Positions 7,901 to 13,486 of a stretch of 14,382 bases of DNA are shown one piece after another (positions within the stretch are counted from its first letter, which is position 1; each line of letters starts with the position of its first letter). The position numbers and the translations under genes were made by a program. Below the pieces are notes generated by a model that worked only from the letters and a program-made list of their open reading frames with translations, was not told the DNA's origin and did not search any database. The stretch is from Psychrobacter sp. (GTDB lineage: Bacteria > Pseudomonadota > Gammaproteobacteria > Pseudomonadales > Moraxellaceae): positions 1 through 14,382 of the forward strand of contig JAHHUJ010000028.1 in assembly GCA_020024075.1 (NCBI GenBank). The letters are read 5' to 3'.

Positions 7901-9002
7901 AATCAAAGCTTCTCTAATGAAGCAAAGCGAAGTAGCTGACACTGAGCAGCCTCAAGCGACACCAGCAGCTACCATTACGGGTACCGTCGGTCAGTTTATT
8001 CATACTCATCTGGCACAGCCCAGTATGCGTCTGGCCAAAGATGGGGTTATTACCTGTTTCTTAGCTGCCCTCAATGCGCACAAAGAAACCTCAGGCAGTC
8101 ATTCTAAGCCCGCTGCTAAACGTAAGTCAGCTAAGAAAAGTAGCTCTAATCCAGCACAAGCCTTTAGCTTTGTGAACTATGGCTATCAGTCATTGTCTCC
8201 TAGCTATTTAGAGCGCTTTGCCCAGATGACCTCTGCTGTGGCTGCTCATAATGTAGAGCAAGGCAAGACAGAGGTGGAGCCAAGCCCTATTGGTGCTAGA
8301 GCATCGAATGATCCTCGTGGTCAACACCCTGACTACACTGCACCGGAAGCCGATAGCGCTCCTGAGGTAGAGGCAGAATCTACTACAACAGCTGAAGCTA
8401 ATCCTGAATCTGCTTCTACACAAGCAGAGCAGGAGCCAACTGCAACAGCTAAAACAGTAGCAGAAACCGTAAAGGAGCCTGATAACTCGACTGCTGAAGC
8501 ATCCATGTCAAGCCTACTAAAGTTGAGTGTTGGCGGCTTTATTAACCAAGTGCTAGGACAAGAAGGCCTAGATATTATTCAGTCTGGTCAGACAGAGGCA
8601 GCTTTCTTAAAAGCCATGAATCAGCCTTCGGATCAGTTAATATCTGCAGCTCAAAAGTTGACTACTGGCACCCCTGAACAGCAAGTCGCTCAGGGATTAG
8701 AGCAGCCGGCCACAGCTTTGGTTAATGAACCACAAGCGGATGAGGTTGGTGAGGAGAGCTCTGAGGTGTTGCAAGAAGCAAAGTCTGACACTCAAGACAG
8801 CTCAGCTGCTGCTTCAAATAAGACCAGCATCGAGACTTATAAGAGCATGATTGAAAACATCTCTGAGCAGCTTCTGCCCCAGACTGGTCTGTTAAATCTG
8901 ACGTCGCCTAAAGTGCCCAAGGCTCGCAGTCGTAAGGCCAAAGAAGAGCCAAAAAAGCAGACTCAATCTGACAATAAGTCTGACAACAGTAATGACAGCT
9001 AA
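4995..9002 (+). CDS. rne: Ribonuclease E
   Basis: RNase E is the membrane-attached endonuclease that starts mRNA decay, matures rRNA and tRNA, and scaffolds the RNA degradosome. Residues 1-510 are the catalytic half: an S1 domain at about 36-120, the DNase I-like active site with Mg-binding D299 (AIDINS) and D342 (VIDFID), and the zinc-link cysteines C400 and C403 in CPRCHGNG. All are offset by four from E. coli D303, D346, C404 and C407. The rest is about 800 disordered residues: a hydrophobic patch AWLSNLFA at 573-580, where E. coli has its membrane helix; an Arg-rich RNA-binding block at about 655-689; Ala/Lys/Glu repeats at about 808-895; two ASNDPR motifs at 963-968 and 1103-1108; and an ordered-looking patch at about 1171-1209. 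AGGA with 7-nt spacing supports ATG 4995. At 1335 residues it exceeds the E. coli enzyme (1061). RNase G lacks such a tail. Confidence 0.98.
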   Translation: MKRILINATHNEEVRVALCKGNHLYDFDLENRTREQKKANIYKGHVTRVEPSLEAVFVEYGSKRQGFLPVREIASEYLSGNPREENIRKLIKEGDELIVQVEKEERGNKGAALSTYVSLAGRYLVLMPNNPKGGGISRQISGKLREDMKRMLGNLDLPKGMSVIVRTAGIGKTQEDLQHDLNHLLNIWNAIQDQNKKYASPRLVHQEAGVVTRAVRDYLRDDIAEIWIDNEEAFIEAETFIKAVMPTQIDKLRKYTDFEPMFSSFNVERQIETAYQREVRLPSGGSIVIDQTEALVAIDINSAKSTKGADVAETAYNTNLEAADEIARQLRLRDMGGLIVIDFIDMNDSKHQKDVEKRLVEATKYDRARVQFGEISRFGLMEMSRQRLRPSLEESTGYICPRCHGNGMIRDLRSLSLSIMRQIEQTALKERHGEVQAEVPTDIAAFLLNEKRESLVYLEQDSGTRITILPHAHLESPNFNLHFNHHGFAPASYERVTDTQQQESSNLGYEVDWQTAEAERPEQQPTRQPRQPSSDQTKKASKPTATESEAAPAQAPVTQKQAQVEQAKPAAVAWLSNLFAPTPQAQMSATVSSADAAQAIEAIVNTGAQSRGAFGQVSTAPVAAAPKSAAVVTEPAVQTETESKEDSSSESSNDKERRRSRNNRSRNKYDKRAKSESRRRQPEKDDKKSTQHTDKSEAQTAASSQHSDTSAKELPKREPNSKRESRGPIERGETKQPHSKSSNSNQDHRAKQEDKNKGSDKNSARAQNERQVDPNEVNLRVTEAEITLKKPEVVHISLDDTKADQANEAKSDKSDQAESTASAKSDEKAAAKAQPKPAAAEKNVEKAVKAKSDNEKSDKAESHQSKAEEQQTKAEEQKPAKSEKTDKAAKTEAKQHNTVAPKAEKTTEAPAKEKAEKAKQKAKPAAAKLAQENETKSDNGSLSFDTSELFADRYVAAQKFGQASNDPRLIKASLMKQSEVADTEQPQATPAATITGTVGQFIHTHLAQPSMRLAKDGVITCFLAALNAHKETSGSHSKPAAKRKSAKKSSSNPAQAFSFVNYGYQSLSPSYLERFAQMTSAVAAHNVEQGKTEVEPSPIGARASNDPRGQHPDYTAPEADSAPEVEAESTTTAEANPESASTQAEQEPTATAKTVAETVKEPDNSTAEASMSSLLKLSVGGFINQVLGQEGLDIIQSGQTEAAFLKAMNQPSDQLISAAQKLTTGTPEQQVAQGLEQPATALVNEPQADEVGEESSEVLQEAKSDTQDSSAAASNKTSIETYKSMIENISEQLLPQTGLLNLTSPKVPKARSRKAKEEPKKQTQSDNKSDNSNDS
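7590..7625 (+). repeat. 21-bp-spaced direct repeat inside rne
   Basis: A 14-bp direct repeat (AAAGCTGAAGAGCA) occurs at 7590-7603 and 7611-7624, encoding two copies of KAEEQ in the low-complexity RNase E tail. It is part of a longer Ala/Lys/Glu/Ser-Asp-rich block and could change copy number by slippage in frame, because the period of 21 is a multiple of three. Confidence 0.6.
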
Positions 9003-9027
9003 TACTGTCTAGTAAACTTTAAGATAC

Positions 9028-9062
9028 AAAAAAAGGCCACTTATTAATAAGTGGCCTTTTTT
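9028..9062. terminator. Bidirectional rho-independent terminator between rne and yedI
   Basis: A nine-base perfect stem, GGCCACTTA (9035-9043) with TAAGTGGCC (9048-9056), closes a TTAA loop. It is preceded by seven A and followed by six T, so it can work on both strands. It lies 26 bp after the rne stop codon, and about 110 bp past the yedI stop on the opposite strand. Confidence 0.93.
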
Positions 9063-9088
9063 ATGTCTGCATTTTATTGATAGCTCTG

Positions 9089-9140
9089 TATTTAGTAAAT
9101 GATATTTAGTAAATGGTATTTAGTAGAGTTTAGTAAATGG
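9089..9140. repeat. 14-bp tandem repeat downstream of yedI
   Basis: Units TATTTAGTAAATGA (9089-9102) and TATTTAGTAAATGG (9103-9116) are followed by a truncated 10-bp unit (9117-9126) and AGTTTAGTAAATGG (9127-9140). The array lies between the rne terminator and the 3' end of the minus-strand yedI gene, which ends at 9170. It has no coding function that I can see. Confidence 0.8.
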
Positions 9141-9169
9141 TATACAGTTAGCTTAGCTATAAAATCAGC

Positions 9170-10087
9170 TTAATGGGCGGCAGAACGTCCCTTTTTGATT
9201 AACGTCACAATAAGTAAAATCACCAAGCCAATAACCAAGCCGATAGCTCCATTTAACAAGTTAGCGGATAGCCCTTCAAATACACCTGTTAAATCAGCAA
9301 GATCTTCTACAGCATGTTCCAAGCTATTTATCCCATGCACAATGATACCACCGCCTACTAAGAACATAGCAATAGTACCTACGATGGTGAGCACCTTCAT
9401 TAATTTAGGAGCTGCAGATAATAACAACTGACCAATTTTTTGGGTCGCATTACTAGCACCTTGCTTTTGCATCATATGCAAGCCAAGGTCGTCAATCTTA
9501 ACAATAGCGCCAACCAACCCATAAATACCTATGGTTACCGCAATAGCAATTATCGAAAGCGCAATGGATTTGTCCAATAGATTAGCACCAACCATAGTAC
9601 CCAAACTAATGACTACAATTTCAGCCGATAAAATAAAATCCGTCCGAATAGCCCCTTTTACCTTTTCCTTCTCCATCTCTACCAGATCTACCGTATCATC
9701 TGCATTGGCAGCAAATCGTGCTTCCTGCTCTTCATCATGAGGTAACAGTTTTGGCCAGAACTTATGAACGACCTTCTCCGCACCTTCAAAGGACAAGAAC
9801 AATCCCCCAAGCATAAGTAGAGGGGTAATGAGCCAAGGTATAAAATAACTGATCAATAATGCTGCTGGTACTAAAATAAGCTTATTAACAAATGATCCTT
9901 TCGCCACAGCCCAAACCACAGGTAACTCACGACTGGGCTTAACCCCACTTACCTGCTCGGCGTTCAATGCCAGATCATCCCCCAGTACCCCTGCTGTTTT
10001 TTGAGCAGCGACTTTGGTCATGACTGACACGTCATCCATAAGCACACTAATATCATCGAGTAGCATTAATAGACTACCACCTGCCAT
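9170..10087 (-). CDS. yedI: YedI/DUF808 family inner-membrane protein
   Basis: This 305-residue multi-pass inner-membrane protein closely matches the E. coli YedI pattern from end to end: MAGGSLLMLLDDIS at the start, KTAGVLGDDLALNAEQVSGV at about 30-49, ELPVVWAVAKGS at 54-65, KGAIRTDFILSAEIV at 144-158, GLVGAIVKIDDLG at 190-202, and MFLVGGGIIVHGI near 241-253. Hydrophobic stretches lie at about 70-100, 155-195, 232-252 and 277-297. A charged loop at about 110-145 varies between homologues. The molecular function of the family is unknown; transport is sometimes suggested from topology only. ATG 10087 has a strong AAGGAG with 5-nt spacing. The gene is monocistronic as far as visible and diverges from the VWA lipoprotein gene. 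Confidence 0.94.
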   Translation of the reverse strand: MAGGSLLMLLDDISVLMDDVSVMTKVAAQKTAGVLGDDLALNAEQVSGVKPSRELPVVWAVAKGSFVNKLILVPAALLISYFIPWLITPLLMLGGLFLSFEGAEKVVHKFWPKLLPHDEEQEARFAANADDTVDLVEMEKEKVKGAIRTDFILSAEIVVISLGTMVGANLLDKSIALSIIAIAVTIGIYGLVGAIVKIDDLGLHMMQKQGASNATQKIGQLLLSAAPKLMKVLTIVGTIAMFLVGGGIIVHGINSLEHAVEDLADLTGVFEGLSANLLNGAIGLVIGLVILLIVTLIKKGRSAAH

Positions 10088-10452
10088 AAAATCTCCTTAT
10101 TTATTCATAATTTAACTTACTGTCTCACAATTTGTGAATAATAGCTGCTTATAAAGCAATAACTAAAACTACAGCTAAAAAACTGTCACAGTAAGCCAAT
10201 TACGATAAAAATTTAGTATTTATTTAATTAATGCTGTTAGTTTATCTCGTAATTTAATTAAAATCATATTACGATTGTAAGCAGAGCCAGATATTTATGG
10301 GTTTATTGCAACTCCCTCTACCTTATTTGAAGGATAATGGGAGCATAAAAGCACTTAGTTTTAAGCGTTACAGAGATTTACCTTAAGCTTTTTTATGACC
10401 TCTAGATTAATAACAAAAACACCTATTTCATTAAAATAGACAAGGATTGACT
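10088..10452. promoter_or_regulatory. Divergent control region between yedI and the VWA lipoprotein gene
   Basis: This gap has no coding potential and must carry both promoters. TCACAA-T-TTGTGA at 10125-10137 is a perfect 13-bp palindrome about 38 bp upstream of the yedI ATG, next to a possible minus-strand -10 box (TATTAT, complement of 10138-10143). ACTGT-C-ACAGT lies at 10182-10192. ATTACGA occurs three times, at 10199-10205, inverted at 10247-10253, and at 10268-10274. A two-part hairpin at 10312-10343 (CTCCC/GGGAG outside, CCTT/AAGG inside) lies upstream of the VWA gene. I cannot assign plus-strand -35 and -10 boxes with confidence. Confidence 0.6.
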
Positions 10453-12117
10453 ATGACCTCATTTTCATTATTTAAGCGACCTTTACTGCTAACCTCATTA
10501 ACAGCCTTAACCTTGTCTGTACTCAGCGGATGTAACACACAGCAAGATATGACCAATAGCGATGAGCCTAGCAAGACAAGCATTCATTCTCCCATTGTTG
10601 AGGCCGCACCGGTAATCTTGGTTGAACCCGATAGGGCTTATAGCAAAATGGCAGCTCCAGCCAATATTCAATACCCATCCTCTATGCCATCAATTGGAAC
10701 CTCTGTCTCTAATTCTGAAAACTATGCTGAGATAGAACGCAACGCTGTCCATGCCACCCACGAACAAGCTTTTGCTACTTTGAGCATTGATACCGATACC
10801 GGCAGTTATGCCAATGTTCGCCGCTTTTTGAATAATGGCAGCCTACCCCCGACTGATGCCGTCAGGGTAGAAGAGTTGATTAACTATTTTAATTATGACT
10901 TTAACAAAGCTACTAAACAAAGCGGCTCACCCTTCTTAGTCAGCACAGAGGTGGTCAAATCACCTTGGCATCCGACCAATCGTATAGTTAAGGTCGGCAT
11001 CAAGGCAGAGGATGTCGTTACTAATAACCAAAACCAGCCTGCTGCAAACCTAGTCTTTTTGGTGGATGTATCTGGTTCAATGAATAGCAGTGATAAACTG
11101 CAACTAGCGAAATCTAGCCTTAAAATACTGGCTAAACAGCTGCGCGCACAAGATACCATCACCCTAGTCACTTATGCTGGCAATACTGAAGTGGTGCTAC
11201 CTCCTACAGCTGGTAATCAGACTCAAAAAATTCTCAACGCCATAGATAACTTATCTGCCAATGGTTCAACCAATGGTGAGGCAGCGATTAAACTGGCCTA
11301 TCAACAAGCCGAAGCAAACTTCAAGAAAAACGGCATTAACCGCATCTTAATGCTCACCGATGGCGACTTTAATGTTGGGGTCTCTAATGTGGAGGATATG
11401 TTAGATATCATCCGCAACAATCGTGATAAAGGCATCTCTTTATCCACCTTAGGCTTTGGTCAAGGCAATTATAATGACCATATGATGGAGCAAGTGGCGG
11501 ATAACGGCAATGGTAACTACAGCTACATAGATAACCTTTCAGAAGCCAAAAAAGTATTAATTGATGAGATGTCCTCGACCTTTAATACCGTGGCAAAAGA
11601 CGTTAAAATTCAACTTGAATTTAATCCAGCCGCTGTCTCTGAATGGCGCTTGATTGGCTATGAAAACCGAGTATTAGCCAAAGAGGACTTTAATAACGAT
11701 AAGGTTGATGCTGGAGAGCTCGGAGCTGGTAAATCTGTGGTGGCTCTATTTGAGGTGACCCCAGTAGGTCAAAAAGGACTACTTGATGCCAGTCGCTATC
11801 AAAAGACAGCATTGACCAATAACAATAACAGCGAGCTTGGCTATTTAAAGATTCGCTACAAAGCTCCTAATGCAACTAGCTCCAAGCTACTGTCATTCCC
11901 AATTGCTAACAAAGTCACTAGAGCATCGGCCGACACTAACTTTGCAATGGCAGTCGCAGGCTATGGACAACTTCTAACTGGCAGTAAGTACGTCAATGAC
12001 TTAACTTACGAGCAAGTAGCACAATTGGCCAAATCTGGGCTAAATAGCCCTTTAGACAAAACCAATAGCCGAGCTGAATTTATAAAACTGGTCGAATTGG
12101 CCAATGATTTACAATAG
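10453..12117 (+). CDS. yfbK: YfbK-type von Willebrand factor A domain lipoprotein
   Basis: This 554-residue exported lipoprotein carries a metal-dependent adhesion domain. A signal peptide ends in the lipobox LSG-C27, and Asn follows the Cys, which fits outer-membrane sorting. The family's own N-terminal region starts near residue 91 (YAEIERNAVHATHEQAFATL). The VWA domain begins near 198 with a complete MIDAS metal site: D205-x-S207-x-S209, probably T273, and D303 in LTDGD. The C-terminal part from about 375 matches the DUF3520-type region found in YfbK. VWA domains bind protein partners through a divalent cation, but the partner here is unknown. A TTG at 10447 could add two residues; ATG 10453 is preferred because AAGGA lies 6 nt before it. 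Only 15 bp separate it from the next lipoprotein gene, implying an operon. The MIDAS is intact, so binding activity is likely. Confidence 0.9.
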   Translation: MTSFSLFKRPLLLTSLTALTLSVLSGCNTQQDMTNSDEPSKTSIHSPIVEAAPVILVEPDRAYSKMAAPANIQYPSSMPSIGTSVSNSENYAEIERNAVHATHEQAFATLSIDTDTGSYANVRRFLNNGSLPPTDAVRVEELINYFNYDFNKATKQSGSPFLVSTEVVKSPWHPTNRIVKVGIKAEDVVTNNQNQPAANLVFLVDVSGSMNSSDKLQLAKSSLKILAKQLRAQDTITLVTYAGNTEVVLPPTAGNQTQKILNAIDNLSANGSTNGEAAIKLAYQQAEANFKKNGINRILMLTDGDFNVGVSNVEDMLDIIRNNRDKGISLSTLGFGQGNYNDHMMEQVADNGNGNYSYIDNLSEAKKVLIDEMSSTFNTVAKDVKIQLEFNPAAVSEWRLIGYENRVLAKEDFNNDKVDAGELGAGKSVVALFEVTPVGQKGLLDASRYQKTALTNNNNSELGYLKIRYKAPNATSSKLLSFPIANKVTRASADTNFAMAVAGYGQLLTGSKYVNDLTYEQVAQLAKSGLNSPLDKTNSRAEFIKLVELANDLQ

Positions 12118-12132
12118 ACAATAGAGACTCCT

Positions 12133-12819
12133 ATGCAAATCCAAAAAAGGCAAACCCAAGCAATGTCCACTCTGCAGCTGCTAAAAAAGCCATTACCTGC
12201 CCTAGCATTACCTCTGGCAATCGCTTCTACAATATTACTCGCTGGCTGTAATGAGCAGGTGGATAGTAACGCCAATCCTCAGCCTGAAGCCATACACTCC
12301 TCAGAGTCAGTGGCCCTATCCGAAGCTGAGACTGATTTGCCCGATGCTACTAAAGCAGCAGAAGCTAGTGGGCAAGTCTCTACTCGCAACCAGCCCTTAT
12401 CTATTGACTGGAGCCGTATCGATTCAGGACAAAAGCCTGTTGCCCCTGACACCTTTAAATATCCTTTTGAATTAGAAGGTGAATCGGTAAAATCACAAGC
12501 CAAATTTTCAAACATTACCCCAAAGCAAGCTCAGCATACCTTAACCGTTGGCATGGCCAGTAATGAACCTCTTGAAAAAATTCTCGATCAGTTAGGAGAC
12601 AGTTACCTGTCACATAAATTCTCTGAAAGTGAAGCGAAGCTGATAATTTATACCACACCCAATGTCGAGCCTAGTAAACACAACTATGTGATTGCTCATG
12701 AGTTTGCACGTGGTTTGACCTTGCCTATCGAAATTATCCCTCGGACTGCCGACCAAAAGTCAGACTCAGCGCAGCCTGCTACTGAGCATCTAGCCACAGA
12801 ACAATCCTCTACTGAATGA
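12133..12819 (+). CDS. Unrecognised lipoprotein downstream of the VWA protein
   Basis: I do not recognise this 228-residue protein. It has a signal peptide with lipobox LLAG-C39, so it should be a lipid-anchored envelope protein; Asn at +2 fits outer-membrane sorting. Residues 40-85 are a polar, low-complexity linker. A compact-looking region at about 95-207 mixes alternating hydrophobic residues with the charged stretch GLTLPIEIIPR. The last residues form five-residue degenerate repeats (QPATE, HLATE, QSSTE) that continue past the stop codon in the DNA. ATG 12133 has a poor ribosome site; ATG 12163 would give a more usual 29-residue signal peptide and is a real alternative. The 15-bp gap from the VWA gene suggests co-expression and perhaps a physical partnership. 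Confidence 0.75.
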   Translation: MQIQKRQTQAMSTLQLLKKPLPALALPLAIASTILLAGCNEQVDSNANPQPEAIHSSESVALSEAETDLPDATKAAEASGQVSTRNQPLSIDWSRIDSGQKPVAPDTFKYPFELEGESVKSQAKFSNITPKQAQHTLTVGMASNEPLEKILDQLGDSYLSHKFSESEAKLIIYTTPNVEPSKHNYVIAHEFARGLTLPIEIIPRTADQKSDSAQPATEHLATEQSSTE

Positions 12820-12846
12820 CCCTCTACTGAATGAGCCTCTACTTAA
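12772..12846 (+). repeat. 15-bp tandem repeat spanning the lipoprotein stop codon
   Basis: Five 15-bp units run in the reading frame: 12772-12786, 12787-12801, 12802-12816, 12817-12831 and 12832-12846. The last three share CTCTACTGAA or a one-base variant of it. The first three encode QPATE, HLATE and QSSTE. The fourth begins with the stop codon TGA where the others have a Gln or His codon, and the fifth also begins with TGA. Related sequence continues to about 12870. Confidence 0.8.
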
Positions 12847-12930
12847 CAGGAACAAGCCCCTACTCAATAGAGATATAGTGGCTAAGGTCTTCAGATTAGT
12901 GATAACGCTATTAGCATTTATTGACAACCA

Positions 12931-12962
12931 TAAAGAAGGCAACCCTAGGGCTGCCTTCTTTA
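12931..12962. terminator. Convergent hairpin terminator between the lipoprotein and RidA genes
   Basis: An 11-bp perfect stem, TAAAGAAGGCA (12931-12941) with TGCCTTCTTTA (12952-12962), closes a 10-nt loop that contains CCCTAGGG. Each strand ends in CTTCTTTA, so the U tract is short, but the symmetric placement between convergent genes fits a bidirectional terminator. Confidence 0.7.
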
Positions 12963-12996
12963 CTACCTTGATTCTCACAAATCGTTATCGTCTATT

Positions 12997-13335
12997 CTAA
13001 ACAGCGGCAATAACTATCATCTCAACCAGCAATTCAGGACGGGCCAATGCAGCTTCACCGCAAGCACGAGCAGGGGGAAGCACATCACTAAACCACTCAT
13101 CCCATACCGCATTCATCGCAGCAAAATCTGCCATGTCTTTTAGCCAAACAGTGGTTGATAGGATTTTAGACTTATCACTACCTACCTCTTGTAGCAAGGC
13201 TTCAATCTTTTGTAGACAGGTCAAGGTTTGTGCTGAAATATCATCCTCAGCATTGCCCACTTGCCCACATAAGTAAATAGTATCATTATGAATCACAATT
13301 TTACTCATGCGCTGAGTGCTGTGTAACTTTTGCAT
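12997..13335 (-). CDS. RidA/YjgF family imine deaminase-like protein
   Basis: This 112-residue protein belongs to the Rid (YjgF/YER057c/UK114) family of small trimeric enzymes. Members such as RidA hydrolyse reactive 2-imino acids to ketoacids and ammonia. The conserved Arg that binds the substrate carboxylate is R90 in LPPAR-ACGEAALA, and the family Glu is E105 in LLVEM. Other family features are TIYLCGQVG at about 19-27 and the helix beginning SAQTLTCLQKIEALL. It is slightly shorter than RidA (128) and its PPARACGEAALARPEL segment differs from archetypal RidA, so it is probably another Rid subgroup. ATG 13335 has a weak GAGA at suitable distance; M10 is a less likely start. It lies 143 bp after the dehydrogenase gene on the same strand, and Pseudomonas has a rid gene beside dadA, supporting a role in clearing imines made by that enzyme. 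Confidence 0.9.
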   Translation of the reverse strand: MQKLHSTQRMSKIVIHNDTIYLCGQVGNAEDDISAQTLTCLQKIEALLQEVGSDKSKILSTTVWLKDMADFAAMNAVWDEWFSDVLPPARACGEAALARPELLVEMIVIAAV

Positions 13336-13407
13336 AGTTATTCTCTGTTTTATTTAACCTTAAAGCTGGTCGTACGTTCTCAATAAGGCTAACAATTGAC
13401 TGAAGTG

Positions 13408-13486
13408 TTGTAAATTAACAGCTTGGTAAATTAATAGCTTGATAAATTAGCAACTCGGTAGATAAATGATTTGGCAGATTAGCGGC
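13408..13486. repeat. 16-bp degenerate tandem repeat at the dehydrogenase 3' end
   Basis: Five head-to-tail units lie at 13408-13422 (15 bp), 13423-13438, 13439-13454, 13455-13470 and 13471-13486. The second and third are clearest (TTGGTAAATTAATAGC, TTGATAAATTAGCAAC); the fourth and fifth are decayed. The last unit contains the dehydrogenase stop codon at 13479-13481. The array fills more than half of the dehydrogenase-to-rid gap. Confidence 0.7.

Noticed and set aside
10447..10452. TTG start for the VWA lipoprotein
   Set aside because: ATG 10453 has AAGGA at 6-nt spacing, whereas the TTG directly abuts that ribosome site.
12790..12978. A 62-codon minus-strand frame with repeated SRGSF residues
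   Set aside because: It is the antisense reading of the 15-bp repeat and runs through the terminator hairpin.
13408..13486. Possible CRISPR-like array
   Set aside because: Units are contiguous and degenerate with no unique spacers, and no cas genes are present.
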